This document shows, in pieces, positions 7,567 to 15,814 of a DNA stretch of 50,873 nt. Origin of the DNA: JBAXPV01 sp037132075 (GTDB lineage Bacteria > Bacteroidota > Bacteroidia > Bacteroidales > CAIXZF01); assembly GCA_037132075.1 (NCBI GenBank), contig JBAXPV010000028.1, positions 1-50,873 on the forward strand. The letters are read 5' to 3'. The notes under the pieces were generated by a model. The model was not told where the DNA came from. It did not search any database and saw only the letters and a program-made list of their open reading frames with translations. Positions within the stretch are counted from its first letter, which is position 1. The number at the start of each line of letters is the position of its first letter. A program made the translations under genes and the position numbers.

Positions 7567-10209
7567 ATGAAAAGAATAATATCCCTGATTTTTCTCTTTT
7601 TCTTACTGATAGGTGCTGTACAGTCTCAGACATACCTGATGAACGCTGCTTCTAATGGCACAACAGTAACTACCTGCACCGGGTCTCTTTATGATCCCGG
7701 TGGCGCATCAGGTGGCTATGGCAACAACCAAAACTTTGTCATTACGCTGTGCTCCAACAACGCTTTGACAACACATATCAAACTTTATTTCTCAGCTTTT
7801 TCCATTCATGCCTCTGACACCTTATTTATTTATGATGGCAATAATACTTCTGCGCCACTGATCGGAGCTTATAATGCGTCAAATACGCTGTTTTTATTCC
7901 CTGTTTATGCTACAGCTTCCAATGCATCAGGCTGTCTGACCCTGCGATTTAAGTCAGATGCCGCTTTATCTGATGCTGGCTTTGAAGCCCAAATCAGTTG
8001 TGTGACTGCCTGCCAGACTGTACTTTCGTCTATTGACAGTGCTGCCATGTACCCCCAGATGAAAGACAGTAATAATGTTGACATCTGTCTTGGAGATACC
8101 GTCACTTTCATCGGGAATGGCGTTTTCCCTCAAAATAACCTGATCTATAACCAAAGTAATGCTACCAGTGTTTTTCAGTGGGATTTCGGCGATGGAACCA
8201 CAGCTATCGGTCAAACTGTTAAACATTTTTACCCGATCATGCGTGGCTATAATGTTGACTTAAGGGTCACTGACAATCATGGTTGTGTTTCTATGAACTC
8301 AATGGGTACCCGGGTTCGTATTTCAACTGACCCGATCGGGCACGTAGGGAGCCTTCCTGATATATGTACTGATTCTAAATTGAATGTCTCTGTTGGATTT
8401 GCATACAACAACAGTATCTCTGTCACGGTACCTTCTTTTTATCAGCAGGCGAGTCTTGCCTACGACAGTGCCACTTTTATCCCTGATGGAGGTGCCCTGG
8501 GAGGGATGTGTTATAATACCAATGTGAATTTTTCCTGTTTTCAACCCGGACAGGTAGTTACCAATGCCAACGACATCGTGTCAGTAGAAGTCAGCATGGA
8601 GCACTCTTTTATTGGTGACCTTGAAATGAAACTGATCTGCCCTACCGGACAATCCACGACATTAAAGACATACGTACAATCCGGGGGTGCATACCTGGGA
8701 GAGCCTTTTGGCGGAAACGGCCACTCGGCCTTCGACTGTACAACACCCCCATCATGTATCACTGACCCACTCCAGAACCCAATGGGAACCTGCTGGAGAT
8801 ATGAATGGACTATGCTGAATCCCTCCTGGAACGTCATGCAGACCTATGCCGGGGCTGGGAATATTTCGACCCCCTATACCATGCTCGACAGCGGTAGTTA
8901 TACACCTGACAACTCTTTCGCTTCCATGATCGGCTGTCCGCTCAACGGGACCTGGAACCTTCAGATTTGCGATTACTGGGCCATCGATAATGGCTGGGTA
9001 TGCTGGTGGCGGCTTAATTTAGATCCATCTATCCTTCCAATCAACTGGGGCTACAGCGTGCCAATCGATACCGTTACCTGGAGTGGTCCTAGCATCATTT
9101 ACAATACCGGGAAGCATATCATCATCAAACCAGATTCAGCAGGTATTTTTGATTACCATGTATTTATTAAAGATGATTTTGGCTGTACTTATGATACAAT
9201 AATACCGCTTACTGTAGTACAAACGCCACAACCCGACCTTGGGCCCGACTCGAGTATGTGTGAAGGGAGTCCTTATGCACTGATAGCCCCTAATTACCCA
9301 AACAGCTCTTATTATTGGTTACCGGGAGGTCAGACCATCCCAACAATAACACCTTCAGAAAGCGGGAAATATGTGGTAATCATACAAACCGGGAATGGAA
9401 ATGTGCAATGTGTCGGCTATGACACTATTAATGTGAACTTTTATCCAAAGCCACTGATCAGTTTTCTGCCGGATATTTTTGAAGGCTGTAATCCCATTGA
9501 AGTTAATTTCAAGAACATAACCATTCCGCTAAATGCGAGCTACCATTGGGATTTTGGAGATGGAGACACCTCAAATTTGAAAGAACCTTCCCATATTTAT
9601 AAGACAACTGGCACATACAATGTAAGTCTTGCCGTTGCCACTGGTTCCGGATGTAACGATTCATATACGATCAGTGGTCTCATCAAAGTATATCCACAAC
9701 CTGTCGCTGGTTTCCAAATGAGTGCCGGTACTGTCAGAGTCTCTGACCCTACTGTCACCTTCACGAATACCTCCGCAGATGCAACGAATTATGCCTGGAA
9801 CTTTGGCGACGGTGCGATGTCGGCTGAAGCCAATCCCTCCCATACCTGGCCTGCCAAAGGATATTTCCAGGTAATCATGATTGCCTTTACTGATCATGGC
9901 TGTGCCGACACTACCAAGAACGTAGTCAACGTTATTGATGATGATATTGTTATTCCAAACATTATCACGCCAAATGGAGATGGTAAAAACGACTTTTTCG
10001 TGATTGACAACCTTGATTCTTATACAACCAACGAATTGACCATCTTTGATCGTTGGGGTAAGAAAATCTATCAGAAAGACAATTACCAAAACGACTGGGG
10101 TGGTGATGGTCACCCTGACGGAACCTATTACTGGATCCTGAGAACCCGTGGATCGCTGAAGTCTATTGCTACTAAAGGAACCCTTACCATTATCGGCTCA
10201 ACAAAGTAA
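7567..10209 (+). CDS. Large surface protein with PKD and P-domain, T9SS type B sorting domain
   Basis: 880 residues with a signal peptide at 1-20. After it comes a CUB-like beta domain (about 25-145; LTTHIKLYFSAFSIHASDTLFIYDG). A PKD domain follows (VFQWDFGDGTTAIGQTVKHFY), then a proprotein-convertase P-like domain (about 340-490; VSVEVSMEHSFIGDLEMKLICPTG). Two more PKD domains follow (YHWDFGDGDTSNLKEPSHIY and YAWNFGDGAMSAEANPSHTW). The end is a gliding-motility-associated type B sorting domain (IPNIITPNGDGKNDFFVID ... LTIFDRWGKKIYQ ... GTYYWILRTRG). The likely fate is T9SS export and surface attachment or release. The ligand is unknown; an adhesin role is inferred from the domain set. Confidence 0.9.
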   Translation: MKRIISLIFLFFLLIGAVQSQTYLMNAASNGTTVTTCTGSLYDPGGASGGYGNNQNFVITLCSNNALTTHIKLYFSAFSIHASDTLFIYDGNNTSAPLIGAYNASNTLFLFPVYATASNASGCLTLRFKSDAALSDAGFEAQISCVTACQTVLSSIDSAAMYPQMKDSNNVDICLGDTVTFIGNGVFPQNNLIYNQSNATSVFQWDFGDGTTAIGQTVKHFYPIMRGYNVDLRVTDNHGCVSMNSMGTRVRISTDPIGHVGSLPDICTDSKLNVSVGFAYNNSISVTVPSFYQQASLAYDSATFIPDGGALGGMCYNTNVNFSCFQPGQVVTNANDIVSVEVSMEHSFIGDLEMKLICPTGQSTTLKTYVQSGGAYLGEPFGGNGHSAFDCTTPPSCITDPLQNPMGTCWRYEWTMLNPSWNVMQTYAGAGNISTPYTMLDSGSYTPDNSFASMIGCPLNGTWNLQICDYWAIDNGWVCWWRLNLDPSILPINWGYSVPIDTVTWSGPSIIYNTGKHIIIKPDSAGIFDYHVFIKDDFGCTYDTIIPLTVVQTPQPDLGPDSSMCEGSPYALIAPNYPNSSYYWLPGGQTIPTITPSESGKYVVIIQTGNGNVQCVGYDTINVNFYPKPLISFLPDIFEGCNPIEVNFKNITIPLNASYHWDFGDGDTSNLKEPSHIYKTTGTYNVSLAVATGSGCNDSYTISGLIKVYPQPVAGFQMSAGTVRVSDPTVTFTNTSADATNYAWNFGDGAMSAEANPSHTWPAKGYFQVIMIAFTDHGCADTTKNVVNVIDDDIVIPNIITPNGDGKNDFFVIDNLDSYTTNELTIFDRWGKKIYQKDNYQNDWGGDGHPDGTYYWILRTRGSLKSIATKGTLTIIGSTK

Positions 10210-10243
10210 GGTCCCACAAAGTTATTTGTTAAATTCCTTTTAA

Positions 10244-10286
10244 ATTATAAGTGCTATTTGAATTCTTTTCAAATAGCACTTATAAT
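10244..10286. terminator. 18-bp perfect inverted repeat after the surface-protein gene
   Basis: ATTATAAGTGCTATTTGA (10244-10261) pairs perfectly with 10269-10286 around a 7-nt loop (ATTCTTT). It lies 35 bp past the stop at 10209 and ends 5 bp before the -7 element of the GAPDH operon. It can act as the terminator of the upstream gene, though it has no U-tract. Because it fills the -33 region of the next promoter it may also affect that promoter. Confidence 0.65.
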
Positions 10287-10291
10287 AATTA

Positions 10292-10299
10292 TACCTTTG
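10292..10299 (+). promoter_or_regulatory. -7 promoter element TACCTTTG of the GAPDH operon
   Basis: Exact TAnnTTTG match 53 nt before the first GAPDH-family ATG at 10353. The region where a -33 TTG is expected is occupied by the right arm of the 18-bp inverted repeat and has no clear TTG. Confidence 0.6.
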
Positions 10300-10352
10300 C
10301 ACCGTTTAAAACTAGTTTAAACGCAAGTTATTTAATTTAAGCTACTTACACT

Positions 10353-11369
10353 ATGGAAAAGATTAAATTAGGCATTATGGGTTTTGGCGACATGGGCCGA
10401 ACCTTGTACCGTCAGTGTCTTGAGGATGAGCGAATAGAAGTTGTCGCTATCAGTGATATCGGAAGACCAGAAGTGCTTCATTACTTACTGGAATCCCATG
10501 CAAAAACCGAGATTGACGTTAAACTTGATGGGAAATTCCTGGTTTCTAAAAATGGGAAAGCGAGATTTATAAATGCTATAACGCCTGCTAATGTTCCCTG
10601 GGACGCTTTAGGTGCGGATATCGTCGTTGACGCAACCGGGAAGTACCGTTCACGAAAAGAACTCGAAGAACATCTTGAGTCAGGTGCAAAAAGAGTCATC
10701 GTCAGTTTCCTGCCCAGCGATGAAATTGACCGTATTGTCGTAATGGGTGTTAATGACCATACGATGAGGAGTACCGACAAACTCATTTCTCCTGGTTCTG
10801 CGACAACCAACGCGACAGCTCTTATGTTGAAAATGCTCGACGAGGCTTTCGGCGTTGAATATGCCACCTTTACTGCCATTCACGAATATACAGCAGATCA
10901 GCCCTTACGTGATACAGCCGGTTTAAATTTCCGCCGCAGTCGTTCTGCTGCTAAGAATATTATCCCAAACTTCTCTCCCACGCCACAGTGGCTTCCTTAC
11001 GTTATGCCAGAATTTAAGGGCCGTGTTGAAGGCACCGCACTCAATGTCCCGGTTCCGGCTGGCACCTTGCTCGACCTCAACACTTTCCTTATTAAAGAAG
11101 GCGTTACAACAAATGATATTCACGCTGCAGTACAGGTATTTGCTTCCAAATATCCGCATATCGTTAAGTTCGAAGAAGAACCTATCGTTTCTTCCGATGT
11201 CATTGGTGACACACATTCTGTGATCTACGACAAAGAAGCTGCTATGCGTTCAGCAGGACAGATGGCAAAAACCATGGTATGGTATCATGTGGCTGCCAGC
11301 CTTTCAGCAAGGATTAAAGAACTTATTCTGGCTTACAATGAAATTGATTTAAAAGGAGGTGCAAAATGA
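10353..11369 (+). CDS. GAPDH-family pseudoenzyme lacking catalytic cysteine
   Basis: 338 residues, aligning without gaps to the next gene through residue 231. The Rossmann motif survives (GFGDMGR, G-x-G-x-x-G; Asp35 after beta-2). The active site does not. The catalytic Cys motif SNASCTTNC is here SPGSATTNA, so residue 150 is Ala. The phosphate-site Arg231 is Asn231. The C-terminal YDNEWGYS, which holds the NAD-contacting Asn and a conserved Tyr, is YHVAASLS. His177 and Thr175-like surroundings remain (TAIHEYT). It cannot use the thiohemiacetal mechanism. It overlaps the true GAPDH gene by 4 bp, so translation is probably coupled. A regulatory or heteromeric-subunit role is inference. Confidence 0.9.
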   Translation: MEKIKLGIMGFGDMGRTLYRQCLEDERIEVVAISDIGRPEVLHYLLESHAKTEIDVKLDGKFLVSKNGKARFINAITPANVPWDALGADIVVDATGKYRSRKELEEHLESGAKRVIVSFLPSDEIDRIVVMGVNDHTMRSTDKLISPGSATTNATALMLKMLDEAFGVEYATFTAIHEYTADQPLRDTAGLNFRRSRSAAKNIIPNFSPTPQWLPYVMPEFKGRVEGTALNVPVPAGTLLDLNTFLIKEGVTTNDIHAAVQVFASKYPHIVKFEEEPIVSSDVIGDTHSVIYDKEAAMRSAGQMAKTMVWYHVAASLSARIKELILAYNEIDLKGGAK

Positions 11370-12370
11370 AAGTAGCAATTAATGGTTTCGGCAGGATCGG
11401 CCGTTCAGTATTCCGTATCCTTAACAGCCGCGAAGATATAGAAGTCGTTGCCATCAATGACTTATTCGACAATGCAGTACTGGCATATCTGCTAAAACAT
11501 GATACCGTAATGGCAGGCTTTGGACAAGATATCCGCCTGGAAGGCGACTATCTCATCACACCTCATGAGAAAGTCAAGATGCTCGCATGTAAAAATCCTC
11601 TGGATCTTCCCTGGAAAGAACTGGGCGTCGACGTAGTTGTCGAATCTACAGGGATTTTTCGTTCCAGGGAAAAGTTAATGCCTCATATCCAGGCAGGTGC
11701 AAAAAGAGTCATCCTTACAGTTCCTGCTAAAGACGAAATCGATTACACCGTAGTTATGGGTGTTAATGATTCCGGCCTGAAACCTGAACATCGAATCATT
11801 TCCAACGCAAGTTGTACCACCAATTGCCTCGCTCCTATCGCCAAGGTTCTCAATGACAACTTTGGGATTATCGAAGGTTTGATGACAACAACACATGCCT
11901 ATACCAACGACCAGCGTCTGGCTGATGTACCTCACGAAGACTGGAGACGGGGTCGTGCCGCTGCAGAAAACATCATTCCAACCACCACTGGTGCTGCCAG
12001 GGCTGTGGGTAAAGTTATCCCGGCTTTAAAAGGCAAACTCGATGGAACTGCTGCCCGGGTACCTGTACCTGACGGCTCAATTGTTGACCTTGTTGTAAAG
12101 GTTAGCAAGGATGTCACCGTAGCCGATGTTCACGCAGCCATGCGTTTTGCCGCGAACTCACCAGAGATGAAAAACATCCTGAAGTACTCCGATAAACCTA
12201 TCGTGTCTTCCGATATTGTCGGGAATCCTTATTCATCAATCTACGATAGTGAATTCACCCGCGTGATCGGAAACCGTGTTATTAAGACCTTAAGCTGGTA
12301 TGATAACGAATGGGGCTATTCAATGCGGGTTGTTGACCTGATTGAGAAAATCTCCCAGTTTAAAGACTGA
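11366..12370 (+). CDS. gap: Glyceraldehyde-3-phosphate dehydrogenase, type I
   Basis: 334 residues with all hallmarks: NAD motif INGFGRIGR, catalytic C150 in SNASCTTNCLAP, H177 in TTTHAYTNDQRLAD, phosphate-site R231 in TAARVPVPDGS, and WYDNEWGYSMRV at the C-terminus. It catalyses reversible oxidative phosphorylation of glyceraldehyde 3-phosphate with NAD(P) in glycolysis. Its ATG overlaps the stop of the inactive paralogue (ATGA), so the two are one operon under the element at 10292. Its last bases form one arm of a hairpin shared with the convergent ribE gene. Confidence 0.98.
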   Translation: MKVAINGFGRIGRSVFRILNSREDIEVVAINDLFDNAVLAYLLKHDTVMAGFGQDIRLEGDYLITPHEKVKMLACKNPLDLPWKELGVDVVVESTGIFRSREKLMPHIQAGAKRVILTVPAKDEIDYTVVMGVNDSGLKPEHRIISNASCTTNCLAPIAKVLNDNFGIIEGLMTTTHAYTNDQRLADVPHEDWRRGRAAAENIIPTTTGAARAVGKVIPALKGKLDGTAARVPVPDGSIVDLVVKVSKDVTVADVHAAMRFAANSPEMKNILKYSDKPIVSSDIVGNPYSSIYDSEFTRVIGNRVIKTLSWYDNEWGYSMRVVDLIEKISQFKD

Positions 12371-12386
12371 TCTCTGATCAGTCTTT
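12362..12386. terminator. Bidirectional hairpin containing both stop codons of gap and ribE
   Basis: AAAGACTGATC (12362-12372), loop TCT, GATCAGTCTTT (12376-12386): a perfect 11-bp stem. The TGA of gap (12368-12370) lies in the left arm and the TGA of ribE (minus, 12378-12380) in the right arm. The A-rich start and U-rich end let it work in either direction. Confidence 0.85.
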
Positions 12387-12986
12387 ATCTTCAAGGTAGC
12401 GCTGCATAATTTTTGCAATGTACTTGCCAATCACATCAAACTCCAGGTTTACAATACTGCCTGGTTTAAAATTGTGAAAGTTGGTATGATCAAATGTATA
12501 AGGAATGATGGCGACAGAAAAGAAATCTTTTCCGCTGTCAACCACAGTAAGGCTCGTGCCGTTAACGGTTATCGAGCCTTTTTGTACGGTGATGTTTCCT
12601 TTTTCAGCATCGTATTCGAAGAAATACTTCCAGCTACCTTCGGGTTCTTCTACTTTAATACAGCGGGCAGTCTGGTCCACATGGCCTTGTACCATGTGCC
12701 CGTCAAAACGGCCATCCATTTTCATACTGCGTTCGAGATTCACTTCTGTTCCTTCGAGCCAGGTGCTCAGGTTTGAGCGGTCCAGAGTCTCCTGAACGGC
12801 AGTCACCACATATTGACCAAGTTCAGGGAAAACCTTGACAATTGTCAGACAGACACCGTCATGACTGAGACTCTGATCAATATGAAGGTCCTTTGTAATT
12901 GACGCTTGAAGCGTAAAATGAACATTGCCCCTGTCTTTTTCAATTGCGACTACTTTTGCAAGGGCTTCAACGATTCCGGTAAACAT
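12378..12986 (-). CDS. ribE: Riboflavin synthase, alpha chain
   Basis: 202 residues with the typical start MFTGIVEALAKV and two homologous lumazine-binding halves. The N-terminal half is about 1-95 (DGVCLTIV). The C-terminal half is about 96-190, with HMVQGHVDQTARC and GSITVNGTSLTVVD. It dismutates two 6,7-dimethyl-8-ribityllumazine molecules to riboflavin, the last step of the pathway. It is convergent with gap and shares its terminator hairpin. No FMN riboswitch was recognised upstream. Confidence 0.96.
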   Translation of the reverse strand: MFTGIVEALAKVVAIEKDRGNVHFTLQASITKDLHIDQSLSHDGVCLTIVKVFPELGQYVVTAVQETLDRSNLSTWLEGTEVNLERSMKMDGRFDGHMVQGHVDQTARCIKVEEPEGSWKYFFEYDAEKGNITVQKGSITVNGTSLTVVDSGKDFFSVAIIPYTFDHTNFHNFKPGSIVNLEFDVIGKYIAKIMQRYLEDKD

Positions 12987-13012
12987 TTCAGATAAGTTTT
13001 TAGTGAGTAAAT

Positions 13013-15610
13013 TTAGTATATGAGGGTAACTATTCCATGTAACGAACGCTTATACAAGCCCTTGAGCCTGATCTCAAACACATCACAAACGTAGAAATAT
13101 ACACCTCCGCTGCATAGCTGATGTGAATTTTTATCATAACCGTCCCAGTTAATATCAGGGTCCATGGTCTGAAAAACCACGACACCCCAGCGGTTATATA
13201 TGGTCAGGTTGATCTGTGATACAGAGTTATAAGGGAACGGCTTGAAAACGTCATTTTTATTGTCTCCGTTGGGGGTGAAAACATTTGGCAGTGTATAGTC
13301 GGGACAAGAATCTCCTTCAATACAAACCTGGACGCTATAAACACTCTGATTTCCAACAGTGTCGAAAGCCGTGACAGCATAACAACCAACAATGGTATTG
13401 GCTTGCTGATGGGTATATGTAGTATTTTCAGCGCCAAAGACTGAATCAAGCAAGACAAAATCTGATCCTGATTCAGCTTTAAAATAAATATAGTACTTAT
13501 ACGTATCACTCGTGCAGAATTGATTGGGGTTCGTCCATACGAGGGTATTCGTATTTGTTGCACAATTTACTGTTGCTGCCATTATAGGTGGACAAGGGGG
13601 TACATTATCCATCGGCTTGGCGCAGGTCCTTTGTGAATAGTTTATCAATGGATAAGGCAGTACCGGATCCGAATAGGAACCGATCCCTTTTACATAATAA
13701 CAGTAATATTTCCCATTGACCAGGTTGCTATCCACGAACATAGAATTCTTTGAATTCCCAATAGAATCGTAGAGCAGGCTCACAGGATTCTGCCGGTAAA
13801 CAACCATAGTGTCATTAGTCCAAGGAACAAAGCAAGACCATTTCAGGATAATTTTATGATCAGAGGGTAAGAGGTTCAAAAAGACAGAAGACGCAAGATG
13901 CGTATAGCCGATTAAAAATCTGTTTCCAGGGGTATCATTTACTAGTCCGATCTCGTAGTCAATTTTATTATCCCGGGTATTTACCAGTGAATCTACAAAA
14001 GAGGTGTCGGTGAGGTTTGACAAGGAGTCGATCAGGACCCATCCTGTTCCGGGAGGGGTATCCCTGGAAATGAGATATTTGAACGGCCCAGGTGTTTGTG
14101 TGAAGTCTAGTTCGGTTGGCTTAACCCAGGCGACAAACACTGAACCTTGTATAGGGTCAGTATTCCTGATACTGATATTTGTAATGATCGGAAGGTCTCT
14201 TTTTAAGCTGACACAGACTTCAGAAGAAGCGATGCTCTCAGCGCCGTCGTCAAAGAATGCAATCACCATATAACAATAATCAACGCCATGGATCAACCCA
14301 CTTCCGTTGTCATCGTCGGTAAACGAGAGTGTACTCAGATCATTAATCGTTGCGATTTTCTGATAACCCGTATATGCAGGAACTCCTGTCTCGCAATAGC
14401 CTGGCACATATCCGTAAAACCCATTTCTGCGATAGATTCTATATCCGATGGCATTTGCGCATTTGCTGGGATCCCAGTGCAGAATAATGCTATTTCCAAA
14501 GGGAAGTGCGTTTAGATTTTCGATACGTGGCGCAATAACGCTTAAGTTAACCATTACAACATTAACCAGGTTTACAGGGTAACCATTATCCTGGGCTTTA
14601 AAATAAACCGTATGCGGATATTTCTGAACATGATCACAAACGGTGTTCCAGCTAAAGTGCGACACAACTGTTCCCTGATTACTCGTTGTAGGAAAGCTTG
14701 CCGGGCTAATGGGCATCACCAGAGGACCACCGGTTCCGCTGAGGGTAACAATTTGTCCGTCAGGATCACTGGCTTCAACATCGAAGTTGATTGAACTCCC
14801 TGCAATCACGCAGGTGTCGGGGGGCGCTTTGATAACAGGCGGGTGGTTTGTACATGCCATGATAATAATCTGCATATCACGGGTCACATACCCAATTCGA
14901 ATTCCTTTACGCCACTCTTCAATGAGGATAGCAATATTATACTCACCATTTATCTTTGGGTAATTCCAAAGGAATTCACCGGTTAAAGGGTTAATTGAGC
15001 AGACGGTATCGGGCGGAATGTTATTCCCGGAAGTTTTATTAGGCAGCACATAACCTCCGATTGGCAAGCCACCGGCTCCGCGGCAATCTACCAATCTGTA
15101 TGACAAGCTGTCGCCATCAGGATCCCATGCTCCGGGGTTGTGAATATAAGGATAATTGGTACAACCCATGTCGATTGGAGGCAACAGCAATTCGGGAGAA
15201 TTGTTGGCTGTAAAAAACGGATTGATCACGAGCAAAGTCTCAATAAACAAAGGGACGTTCACCGAATTGGGAATATTGAGGATTCCCCCGTTCCTGTTCG
15301 GATCTTCCAGAGAGACGATATAGGAACCGACTCCGCTGTAGGTATGATCCCCGATATATTTATTCCGTCGGATCTGGTTGGGGAGATCCACTTTCTCCAC
15401 CCTGGATATTGTACCTATTTGCCCATCTCCAAAGTTAAGATCAAGTGATGGCCTGTCAGCAGGACTGGGTGCGTAGGTATAAGTAAGTATGGTAAATTCA
15501 TAGGTAAGGCCCCCTTTCCAGCGGAAGGTGATCTCCCCTGCCCGCTGATGCGTTGCCATGGCAGCAAGTGTAAAACCAAGTAAAATAAAGACTATAAATA
15601 ACTTACGCAT
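13013..15610 (-). CDS. Large T9SS type B surface protein with PKD/FN3-like modules
   Basis: 865 residues from ATG at 15610; the preceding in-frame TTG at 15613 is less likely. A signal peptide covers residues 1-19 (MRKLFIVFILLGFTLAAMA). The N-terminal region (THQRAGEITFRWKGGLTYEF) is a widespread opening of Bacteroidota surface proteins. Cadherin/PKD-like and several fibronectin type III-like beta domains follow (for example IILHWDPSKCANAIGYRIYR and NTLVWTNPNQFC). The end is a gliding-motility-associated type B sorting domain (LPNVFTPNGDNKNDVFKPF ... INLTIYNRWGVVVF ... GGVYFYVCDVF). It is probably exported by T9SS to the surface. It is transcribed alone from a good -7 element. Confidence 0.9.
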   Translation of the reverse strand: MRKLFIVFILLGFTLAAMATHQRAGEITFRWKGGLTYEFTILTYTYAPSPADRPSLDLNFGDGQIGTISRVEKVDLPNQIRRNKYIGDHTYSGVGSYIVSLEDPNRNGGILNIPNSVNVPLFIETLLVINPFFTANNSPELLLPPIDMGCTNYPYIHNPGAWDPDGDSLSYRLVDCRGAGGLPIGGYVLPNKTSGNNIPPDTVCSINPLTGEFLWNYPKINGEYNIAILIEEWRKGIRIGYVTRDMQIIIMACTNHPPVIKAPPDTCVIAGSSINFDVEASDPDGQIVTLSGTGGPLVMPISPASFPTTSNQGTVVSHFSWNTVCDHVQKYPHTVYFKAQDNGYPVNLVNVVMVNLSVIAPRIENLNALPFGNSIILHWDPSKCANAIGYRIYRRNGFYGYVPGYCETGVPAYTGYQKIATINDLSTLSFTDDDNGSGLIHGVDYCYMVIAFFDDGAESIASSEVCVSLKRDLPIITNISIRNTDPIQGSVFVAWVKPTELDFTQTPGPFKYLISRDTPPGTGWVLIDSLSNLTDTSFVDSLVNTRDNKIDYEIGLVNDTPGNRFLIGYTHLASSVFLNLLPSDHKIILKWSCFVPWTNDTMVVYRQNPVSLLYDSIGNSKNSMFVDSNLVNGKYYCYYVKGIGSYSDPVLPYPLINYSQRTCAKPMDNVPPCPPIMAATVNCATNTNTLVWTNPNQFCTSDTYKYYIYFKAESGSDFVLLDSVFGAENTTYTHQQANTIVGCYAVTAFDTVGNQSVYSVQVCIEGDSCPDYTLPNVFTPNGDNKNDVFKPFPYNSVSQINLTIYNRWGVVVFQTMDPDINWDGYDKNSHQLCSGGVYFYVCDVFEIRLKGLYKRSLHGIVTLIY

Positions 15611-15627
15611 CAATGTGATAGAAAGTC

Positions 15628-15635
15628 CAAAGGTA
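15628..15635 (-). promoter_or_regulatory. -7 promoter element TACCTTTG
   Basis: The minus strand reads TACCTTTG, an exact consensus match, 17 nt upstream of the ATG at 15610. Confidence 0.6.
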
Positions 15636-15762
15636 AAAATAAAAGACGGACGATAGATAACATGAATCGCCCTAATTTATTACGTAACGTACAAACATAA
15701 AGCCAGAAACACTGAATCCCGGAAGTTTTTCTCCTTCTCTTCCAGATTTCATTTTTTTCATT

Positions 15763-15770
15763 TACTTTTG
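15763..15770 (+). promoter_or_regulatory. -7 promoter element TACTTTTG of rsh
   Basis: Exact TAnnTTTG match 44 nt before the ATG at 15815. No -33 TTG at the normal distance was found. Confidence 0.5.
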
Positions 15771-15814
15771 GATGCAGGAAGGCCTTGTAAACTGCTTTTC
15801 CAAACCTATTCTTT

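Noticed and set aside
9661..10113. 150-codon minus-strand frame within the PKD/type B protein gene
   Set aside because: Antisense shadow of conserved PKD and sorting-domain codons.
10353..11369. First GAPDH-family gene considered as erythrose-4-phosphate dehydrogenase
   Set aside because: That enzyme also needs the active-site Cys, which is Ala here.
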